Assembly (NCBI RefSeq): GCF_036588685.1
Contig: NC_086375.1
Coordinates: forward strand, 43,369,270-43,433,269
Source of the DNA: Mytilus trossulus
Taxonomy: Eukaryota; Mollusca; Bivalvia; Mytilida; Mytilidae
DNA length: 64,000 bases
Direction: 5' to 3'
Positions 60,001 to 64,000 of the stretch are shown here, in pieces. The position numbers were made by a program, and so were the translations under genes. The notes below the pieces were generated by a model. That model was not told the DNA's origin and ran no database searches. It worked only from the letters and a program-made list of their open reading frames with translations. The number at the start of each line of letters is the position of its first letter. Positions within the stretch are counted from its first letter, which is position 1.

Positions 60001-63000
60001 GTACAGTTTGATGGGGTAAGGTAGACTTAAAACAGAATTCTTAGTACAGTTTGATGGGGTAAGATAGACTTAAAACAGAATTCTTAGTACAGTTTGATGG
60101 GGTAAGGTAGACTTAAAACAGAATTCTTAGTACAGTTTGATGGGGTAAGATAGACTTAAAACAGAATTCTTAGTACATTTTGATGGGGTAAGATAGACTT
60201 AAAACAGAATTCTTAGTACAGTTTGATGGGGTAAGATAGTCTTAAAACAGAATTCTTAGTACAGTTTGACTTAAAACAGAATTCTTAGTACAGTTTGATG
60301 GGGTAAGGTAGACTTAAAACAGAATTCTTAGTACAGTTTGATGGGGTAAGATAGACTTAAAACAGAATTCTTAGTACAGTTTGATGGGGTAAGGTAGACT
60401 TAAAACAGAATTCTTAGTACAGTTTGATGGGGTAAGATAGACTTAAAACAGAATTCTTAGTACAGTTTGATGGGGTAAGATAGACTTAAAACAGAATTCT
60501 TAGTACATTTGATGGGGTAAGATAGACTTAAAACAGAATTCTTAGTACAGTTTGATGGGGTAAGATAGACTTAAAACAGAATTCTTAGTACAGTTTGATG
60601 GGGTAAGGTAGACTTAAAACAGAATTCTTAGTACAGTTTGATGGGGTAAGATAGTCTTAAAACAGAATTCTTAGTACAGTTTGATGGGGTAAGATAGACT
60701 TAAAACAGAATTCTTAGTACAGTTTGATGGGGTAAGGTAGACTTAAAACAGAATTCTTAGTACAGTTTGATGGGGTAAGATAGACTTAAAACAGAATTCT
60801 TAGTACAGTTTGATGGGGTAAGGTAGACTTAAAACAGAATTCTTAGTACAGTTTGATGGGGTAAGATAGACTTAAAACAGAATTCTTAGTACATTTTGAT
60901 GGGGTAAGATAGACTTAAAACAGAATTCTTAGTACAGTTTGATGGGGTAAGATAGTCTTAAAACAGAATTATTAGAATTCTTAGGACAGTTTGACTTAAA
61001 ACAGAATTCTTAGTACAGTTTGATGGGGTAAGGTAGACTTAAAACAGAATTCTTAGTACAGTTTGATGGGGTAAGATAGACTTAAAACAGAATTCTTAGT
61101 ACAGTTTGATGGGGTAAGGTAGACTTAAAACAGAATTCTTAGTACAGTTTGATGGGGTAAGATAGACTTAAAACAGAATTCTTAGTACAGTTTGATGGGG
61201 TAAGATAGACTTAAAACAGAATTCTTAGTACATTTGATGGGGTAAGATAGACTTAAAACAGAATTCTTAGTACAGTTTGATGGGGTAAGATAATATGCTA
61301 GCCGTAGACTTAAAACTGAATTCTTAGTACAGTTTGATGGGGTAAGATAACATAACTCTATAATGATGTACTGTAGTTTGCTAACTTTTAATATTTGATA
61401 TCTTTATATTCCTAATATATGAGCACCAGATATCATGGATTCTCAAGAGTTAGCACTGACTGTTGATAAAAAGTTAAAGAAATAAACAATGACCCATATC
61501 TGGTAAACTGTAAGAAATTAGATATTTAAAAATAAGGATACGTCCTATGATTCAAAAAACATTATGTTCAATGAAATTCCTCTCAATTCTTGAATATAAA
61601 TAAAGGAATCCAAACTAAAAGATGAATGTTGTTTGTCTACTATAAATTATGATCCTATTATGTAGGTGACAGGTTGTTCTGATGATAAGATACTGATCAT
61701 GGGAGCTACAAACAGACCACAGGAATTAGATGATGCTGTACTTAGGTTTGTTGTGTTAAAAATACTATTTTAAGTAACCATTAGTTTTTGGTGAATCAAA
61801 GAAAATATGAATAACAGAAGTATAGGTTGATAAGACCAAAAACTGACAGCACACAAAAGCTTGAGTATTAAGTTTTAAGGCTTTCACATCTCATGCAAAC
61901 TAAGTTACTCATATGTGACTGTGATAGTATGATCATCATGTCAAGTGTGTCAAATTGTGAACTTAATCTCTGATGTGTCAAAACAAAATCTTTAAGTGGT
62001 ATGTATTGCTTCTCAAAAAAACGTGCAGCACTTTGAAGTAAGCACTTGAATTCTTTGGCTAGGAGTCAGAATATGTCATAGTGGGGTGATACATTATTTT
62101 TTATGGGAATACATCAAAATATTTATAACAATGGTGCATGCCTAATTTCCTTTTATACACCTGCTGACATTTCAGTAATCAAAATTCTATTTTGTACCAT
62201 AAAACATAATTTCTAAACTTATATCTTTAAAAAACTGATGAAACTGCATTAGTCTTTTTTTTTACAGGAGATTTGCCAAAAGAATATATGTACAAATGCC
62301 CTTGAGAGAAACCAGAAGATCCATGCTGAAACATTTATTGTCTAAACAAGGAAATCCATTGTCAGATTCAGAACTTAATCAAATAGCATGGTAATGTTGA
62401 ATTATTAGGAAAAATAATAATATTCTGCATTGAAGAATGTTTTTCTTTCAGTTCTATTTAAATACATTTACTTATTCACTTTTCAGTTCCTTTAAGAAAT
62501 TAAACAAATTTAAAACTGGTTTTTTTTTCACAAGAAAGCCTAATAAAGTAAAAAATAAGTTTTTATTAACAAACATTTTTTAAATTTTTTAATGCTTTAC
62601 TTTTTAATTTTAATCTGCATTGTCAGATCAACCTATTTAGTTTTTATACAGTGTACATAATTTATTTCAATCTAGTTATTACAGTTATATGAATGATTTT
62701 TGCAACATATCAGTATACCATAATTATACCCCACGCAACAAGTTGCGGAGGGTATACTGTTTTTGACCTGTCAGTCCGTCCGTCAGTCTTGTTTCTTGTC
62801 ATCGCAACTCCTCTCAAACCACACAATAGAATTTCACGAAACCTTTTCAGATAATAAGGACATACTATGTAGTTGTGCATATCGACAGGAAATTGCGATT
62901 CTATTTTTTTCCCAGGAGTTACGCCCCTTTGAACTTATTTACTTTAAAGTACTACTGCAACAATTCCTCATCGCAACTCCTCTCAAACCACACAACAGAA

Positions 63001-64000
63001 TTTCACGAAACCTTTTCACATAATAAGGACATACTATGTAGTTGTGCATATCGACGGGAAATTGCGATTCAATTTTTTTTCTAGGAGTTACGCTCCTTTG
63101 AACTTATTTACTACAATGAACTACTGCAACAGTTTTTCATCGCAACTCCTCTCAAACCACACAACAGAATTTCACGAAACCTTTTCGGATAGTAAGGACA
63201 TACTATGTAGTTGTGCATATCGACGGGAAATTGCGATTCATTTTTTTTCTAGGAGTTACGCCCCTTTGAACTTAATTACTACAATGTACTACTGCAACAG
63301 TTTTTCATCGCAACTCCTCTCAAACCACACAACAGAATTTCACGAAACCTTTTCGGATAGTAAGGACATACTATGTAGTTGTGCATAGCGACGGGAAATT
63401 GCAATTCAATTTTTTTTCTAGGAGTTACACCACTTTGAACTTATTTACTACAATGTACTACTGCAACAGTTTTTCATCGCAACTCCTCTCAAACCACACA
63501 ACAGAATTTCACGAATCCTTTTCAGATAATAAGGACATACTATGTAGTTGTGCATAGCGACGGGAAATTGTGATTCAAATTTTTTTCTAGGAGTTACGCC
63601 CCTTTGAACTTATTTGCATCAATGTACTTCTGCAACAGTTTGTCATCTCAACTCCTCTGAAACTACACAACAGAATTTCATGAAATTTTGTAGATAATAA
63701 GGACATACTATTTAGATGTGCAGATTGGCAGGAAATTAATTTTTCTTACACTTATTTAATTTCTCCAATGACAATGTGGGTACGTGGGGTATGTGAGCAT
63801 GCTCACTAAGGTTCTTTAATAACATAGGAAAATAGTGAGCTATTGAAATAAGGCCAATCCTTCAGAATTTTATTTTGATGGGAGAGCCACTTTTCTCCCC
63901 ATAATTAGTTTTAAAGATATCAAATCACTTTTCATTTCAGTTTGACAGAGGGTTATTCAGGCAGTGATTTAAATGCTTTAGCAAAAGATGCAGCTTTAGG
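35644..64000 (+). CDS. SPAST: Spastin, microtubule-severing AAA ATPase (exons 1-14, runs off the right edge)
   Basis: Spastin hexamers pull tubulin tails through a central pore to cut microtubules; the membrane hairpin places the long form on ER and endosomes. Exons: 35644-36064, 38101-38187, 39205-39288, 47443-47652, 53314-53468, 55337-55466, 55854-55918, 56840-56914, 57400-57471, 59206-59281, 59614-59705, 61666-61745, 62268-62390, 63941-64000+. All junctions are AG/GT and in phase, 576 residues so far. Domains: hydrophobic hairpin 38-68, MIT about 120-200, Ser/Pro/Arg-rich linker 200-325, AAA core from about 330. Walker A GPPGNGKT 400-407, Walker B IVFMDE 455-460, sensor MGATNRP 501-507, arginine fingers 516-517. 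Human spastin has 616 residues, so roughly the last 60 lie outside. Katanin and fidgetin lack this hairpin and linker order. Confidence 0.97.
35950..35952 (+). promoter_or_regulatory. SPAST: Candidate internal start (Met103) for a short spastin isoform
   Basis: The ATG lies in frame after the hairpin and before MIT, in a strong context (A at -3, G at +4). It corresponds in position to human Met87, which starts the shorter, cytosolic spastin. Use of this start is inference. Confidence 0.5.
36420..37140 (-). pseudogene. LINE 3' end fragment in spastin intron 1
   Basis: On the minus strand two overlapping frames read [18 protein letters not shown] and then [38 protein letters not shown]. The CxxC...HxxxxC zinc-finger-like tail and R-I-S-x-H are typical of CR1/Jockey-type second ORFs. 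A frameshift separates the two parts. The 3' untranslated tail continues to about 36420. Confidence 0.75.
37690..37815 (+). repeat. Dispersed family F fragment in spastin intron 1
   Basis: It matches 25330-25450 over about 120 bases: 'ggcacatacataaataatgt', 'cctaacctgggacagtggta', 'ataaaaatcagttgaaaa'. Confidence 0.75.
38101..38187 (+). CDS. SPAST: Spastin exon 2 (MIT domain, residues 141-170)
   Basis: It reads [20 protein letters not shown], the second MIT helix, which binds ESCRT-III proteins, then ISVDVSSGE. Acceptor tttttacag, donor G|GTAGGT. Confidence 0.95.
38671..39000 (+). repeat. tRNA-derived SINE in spastin intron 2
   Basis: The head (38671-38743) is tRNA-like: 'tggtgtagtggttagggca' is an A box and 'ggttcgattcc' a perfect B box for RNA polymerase III. 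The body follows (acgatgatagtccgtcgg, gacgataaatggc, cagcactcgcacccgcaaag) and also occurs headless at 25970-26115. I could not assign the parent tRNA. The minus-strand open frame at 38800-38997 is an artefact of it. Confidence 0.85.
39205..39288 (+). CDS. SPAST: Spastin exon 3 (end of MIT, residues 170-198)
   Basis: It reads [27 protein letters not shown], the third MIT helix, nearly identical to the vertebrate RARRLQ..M.TN.VMAKDRL pattern. Donor G|GTATTT, phase 1. Confidence 0.95.
39386..41214. mobile_element. 1.83-kb DNA element with inverted ends of about 84 bp and TACGCGTA palindromes
   Basis: The left end 'tgttccggaccatatgagta' is matched by its reverse complement at 41195-41214, with near-identity over about 84 bases. 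GATA flanks both sides (39382-39385 and 41215-41218), a likely 4-bp target duplication. The left end continues into five units of a 19-bp tandem repeat (gtccgaccgtacgcgtatg), each holding the palindrome TACGCGTA. The interior is AT-rich with no recognisable transposase. Pieces of the same family lie at 31425-31700. Confidence 0.8.
41738..41960 (-). repeat. Interspersed family B, copy 4
   Basis: It contains 'tgatgaagttgaagtccaat', 'tatgatatgatctttctaac' and 'tccgtgtactagggacac', inverted relative to copy 1. Sequence from about 41400 (gtccgtccctccgtcgtcca) may belong to a related element. Confidence 0.65.
42489..43560. mobile_element. 1.07-kb DNA element with inverted ends of about 100 bp
   Basis: The ends are tggtctcactaattag and ctaattagtgagacccca. 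CATGCG flanks both sides (42483-42488 and 43561-43566). The ends are rich in 'gcgacaagaag' and 'gcgtcaagaagcgac' words. The interior is AT-rich and non-coding. It lies in spastin intron 3. Confidence 0.8.
44229..44616. mobile_element. 388-bp element with inverted ends of about 65 bp and TA flanks
   Basis: It starts 'gaccactttcgagttcat' and ends with the complement; both sides are TA. The ends include 'aaactcgtcaattata' and 'cgcctttat'. The TA target suggests a Tc1/mariner-type MITE (inference). A partial relative is at 19709-19870. Confidence 0.8.
44710..44858. mobile_element. Family I element, copy 4 (clearest termini)
   Basis: It starts 'aggcggatccagcccccc' and ends 'ttctggatccgccactg', inverted ends of about 14 bases, with 'gggccccctcttag' and 'gggctcccccttag' in the middle. 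Confidence 0.75.
45558..45668. repeat. Hairpin with perfect 28-base arms
   Basis: The arm 'ggagataactgtattgtatt' plus eight more bases (45558-45585) is exactly complementary to 45641-45668. The spacer is 55 bases and includes 'cgcgtcgctagg'. Spastin intron 3. Confidence 0.9.
45700..47442. other. End of spastin intron 3; nothing recognised
   Basis: AT-rich sequence. Bases 45845-45920 hold three to four degenerate 'ggtacgagtt' words. The open frames at 46089 and 46225 overlap in different frames, lack splice or similarity support and are not annotated. Confidence 0.4.
47443..47652 (+). CDS. SPAST: Spastin exon 4 (linker, residues 198-267)
   Basis: It completes Glu198, reads [16 protein letters not shown], then a Pro/Thr/Ser/Arg-rich disordered linker ending [10 protein letters not shown]. 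Acceptor ttgtttag, donor G|GTAATC. Poorly conserved in the family, as expected for the region before the microtubule-binding segment. Confidence 0.88.
47950..49910 (+). repeat. Interspersed family C, copy 2, split by a Harbinger-type element
   Basis: It starts near 'gtcgagccttcgactttagt' and ends near 'ggcgagacactgggttccgc'. Units of about 192 bp repeat 'taccaaactt...gacagaagcttgtt' at 48089, 48281 and 48474. The unit sequence resumes after 49658. It lies in spastin intron 4. Confidence 0.75.
48653..49658. mobile_element. 1.0-kb PIF/Harbinger-type MITE with TAA target duplication
   Basis: The ends ggcaacagttttttaattt and aaattaaaaaaccgtggcc are inverted repeats of 32 bases with two or three mismatches; the inner 24 are perfect. 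TAA flanks both sides (48650-48652, 49659-49661). Removing the insert restores the family C unit 'ctttcttaaactatcc'. A 3-bp TWA target and GGC ends are Harbinger hallmarks. No transposase; non-autonomous. Confidence 0.88.
50000..51235. other. Spastin intron 4, unassigned
   Basis: AT-rich sequence. Open frames at 50094 and 50519 have no similarity or splice support. Nothing else seen. Confidence 0.4.
51240..51670 (+). repeat. Two-unit tandem repeat element, 168-bp unit (family J)
   Basis: The word 'tttttctcaggaactacaat' occurs at 51302 and 51470. Both units continue with 'tcagctataccgtgtgatgc' and 'cttcctgtttacggaacact'. The flanks 'gtccgtccgtccc' and 'gcggcgggggtatcatcagt' look like element ends. 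Confidence 0.75.
53314..53468 (+). CDS. SPAST: Spastin exon 5 (linker/microtubule-binding region, residues 268-319)
   Basis: It completes Val268, reads [14 protein letters not shown], then [17 protein letters not shown] and ends [19 protein letters not shown] is shared with vertebrate spastin, and the basic Pro/Ser/Arg content fits microtubule binding. Acceptor aatttcag, donor GTGAGT, phase 0. Confidence 0.9.
53548..53640 (+). repeat. Family H short repeat in spastin intron 5
   Basis: It starts 'agaagatgtggtataagtgc' and continues 'caatgagacaactctacatc', as in the other copies listed under 6965-7085. Confidence 0.7.
53923..53985. repeat. Short hairpin in spastin intron 5
   Basis: 'aaatgtggtacacactgaaaa' pairs with 'ttttcagtgtgcaccacattt' with one mismatch around about 13 bases. 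It abuts the start of the 161-bp array element. Confidence 0.75.
54055..55030 (+). repeat. Tandem array, 161-bp unit, six units in strict register
   Basis: Unit starts are at 54128, 54289, 54450, 54611, 54772 and 54933, exactly 161 apart, with a partial unit before 54128. Units 1-3 are almost identical; 4-6 diverge progressively. Each unit contains 'ggtcaagttcaataatgg', 'caggagttatggttcttgaa' and 'catttacgcatgaac'. A gcgggcgggcgggcgg tract precedes the array and 'gttgtgacagcctcttg' follows it. The identical 76-codon frames are repeat products. The structure resembles bivalve pearl-type elements (inference). Confidence 0.88.
55337..55466 (+). CDS. SPAST: Spastin exon 6 (start of AAA module, residues 320-363)
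   Basis: It reads [20 protein letters not shown], then [23 protein letters not shown], the N-terminal linker of the AAA domain that packs on the nucleotide site. Donor G|GTAAGA, phase 1. Confidence 0.95.
55854..55918 (+). CDS. SPAST: Spastin exon 7 (residues 363-384)
   Basis: It reads [22 protein letters not shown], the universally conserved spastin block before the Walker A strand. Acceptor ttttttacag, donor GTACAC. Confidence 0.96.
56840..56914 (+). CDS. SPAST: Spastin exon 8, Walker A
   Basis: It reads [25 protein letters not shown], with Lys406 and Thr407 of the P-loop binding ATP phosphates and Mg. It has 25 codons, phase 0 at both ends, donor GTAAGT. Confidence 0.97.
57400..57471 (+). 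CDS. SPAST: Spastin exon 9, up to the pore-loop aromatic
   Basis: It reads [24 protein letters not shown] and ends exactly after Trp433. This position is Tyr in human and fly spastin and Trp in katanin. Phase 0, donor GTATGT. Confidence 0.96.
57559..58912. mobile_element. 1.35-kb element with inverted ends of about 175 bp in spastin intron 9
   Basis: The left end (57559-57735) and right end (58735-58912) are reverse complements with about a dozen differences. Both start 'tatatgtcgtgtacaagttg' outermost. Within each end, GTACA-GTTATAAC-TGTAC palindromic words repeat several times (e.g. gtacatgttataacttgta). The interior is AT-rich with a family fragment at 58080-58140. No coding sequence. Confidence 0.82.
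59206..59281 (+). CDS. SPAST: Spastin exon 10, pore loop 1 to Walker B
   Basis: It reads [31 protein letters not shown] completes pore loop 1, and IVFM leads into Walker B, whose Asp459 is split with exon 11. Donor G|GTAAAT. Confidence 0.97.
59614..59705 (+). CDS. SPAST: Spastin exon 11, Walker B and source of the intron array
   Basis: It completes Asp459 and reads [30 protein letters not shown], phase 0 at its end, with donor GGG|GTAAGA. Its last 37 bases and the donor are the unit of the tandem array that follows at once. Confidence 0.95.
59669..61350 (+). repeat. 43-bp minisatellite made of the exon 11 end plus its splice donor, about 38 extra copies
   Basis: The unit is 37 bases of exon (tagacttaaaacagaattct ... 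tttgatggg) followed by GTAAGA or GTAAGG. Counting the exon itself there are about 39 copies of 'gaattctta'. Variants: GTAAGG instead of GTAAGA, 'tagtc' for 'tagac', 'tacattttg' for 'tacagtttg', two truncated units at about 60270 and 60990, and a 10-base insert in the second copy. Almost every unit keeps an intact donor. The last unit (61294-61346) matches the exon over a longer stretch. It fills most of intron 11. Confidence 0.97.
61666..61745 (+). CDS. SPAST: Spastin exon 12, sensor and second region of homology
   Basis: It reads [26 protein letters not shown] plus two bases of Arg516. MGATNRP is the AAA signature. Acceptor tatgtag, donor AG|GTTTGT. Confidence 0.96.
62268..62390 (+). CDS. 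SPAST: Spastin exon 13, arginine fingers and small lid domain
   Basis: It completes Arg516, then [20 protein letters not shown] and [20 protein letters not shown]. Arg516/517 match human Arg498/499, which reach the neighbouring subunit's ATP. Donor TG|GTAATG, phase 2. Confidence 0.95.
62725..63797 (+). repeat. Tandem-unit element, six units of 168-169 bp, in spastin intron 13
   Basis: The word 'catcgcaactcctctcaaac' starts units at 62800, 62969, 63138, 63306 and 63475, with a diverged unit at 63644. The ends are 'ataccccacgcaacaagttg' and 'gtacgtggggtat', short inverted termini. The gtccgtccgtcag tract at the start is typical of these elements. Open frames at 62763-63388 are repeat products. 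Confidence 0.85.
63941..64000 (+). CDS. SPAST: Spastin exon 14 (partial, cut by the window edge)
   Basis: After ttcatttcag it completes Cys557 and reads [20 protein letters not shown], the conserved lid-domain block. The rest of the gene is outside the window. Confidence 0.95.

Noticed and set aside
62763..63388. Overlapping open frames of 69-114 codons
   Set aside because: Products of the 169-bp tandem units in spastin intron 13.
54055..63797. CRISPR-like array
   Set aside because: The arrays are head-to-tail repeats without unique spacers, in a eukaryotic genome.

Overview
This is a eukaryotic, AT-rich, intron-rich and heavily transposon-loaded window. Three animal genes are readable, and the repeats resemble families I associate with bivalve molluscs. 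These include short elements with 160-195 bp internal tandem units, many small inverted-repeat elements and a tRNA-derived SINE. A marine mussel such as Mytilus is my best guess; that is inference, not something the sequence states.

Layout. (1) 1-2.8 kb: repeats, then what looks like the last coding exon of an unrecognised plus-strand gene (2476-2787). (2) 2.9-16.3 kb, minus strand: a complete ten-exon hedgehog acyltransferase (HHAT) gene that I joined exon by exon into an open 539-residue frame. One exon is only 36 bases and carries the conserved catalytic Asp. (3) 16.4-28 kb: mostly transposon remains, namely a LINE broken by a 200-bp element with a perfect 8-bp target duplication, a decayed YIDD-box reverse transcriptase, and nested interspersed elements. 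(4) 28.1-29.0 kb, minus strand: an intact single-exon short-chain dehydrogenase of the retinol dehydrogenase 11-14 group. (5) 29.8-34.4 kb: a roughly 600-bp inverted-repeat element with a 9-bp target duplication, split by a 3.9-kb element with ACGT-rich ends. (6) 35.6-64 kb, plus strand: spastin (SPAST), exons 1-14, running off the right edge. It has the membrane hairpin, MIT domain, linker and most of the AAA ATPase core. Its introns hold at least ten well-delimited mobile elements.

The three genes have unrelated roles: HHAT palmitoylates Hedgehog in the ER, the dehydrogenase is a membrane NAD(P)H oxidoreductase, and spastin severs microtubules. Nothing suggests co-regulation. The unknown gene and HHAT converge with their stop codons about 120 bases apart.

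The standout is in spastin intron 11. The last 37 bases of exon 11 plus the adjoining splice donor have been amplified into a 43-bp tandem array of about 38 copies over 1.6 kb. Nearly every copy is a near-perfect duplicate of the exon end with an intact GTAAG donor. The array has a higher-order 716-725 bp duplication, and a longer relic copy marks its far edge. How the spliceosome picks the true donor is a real question.
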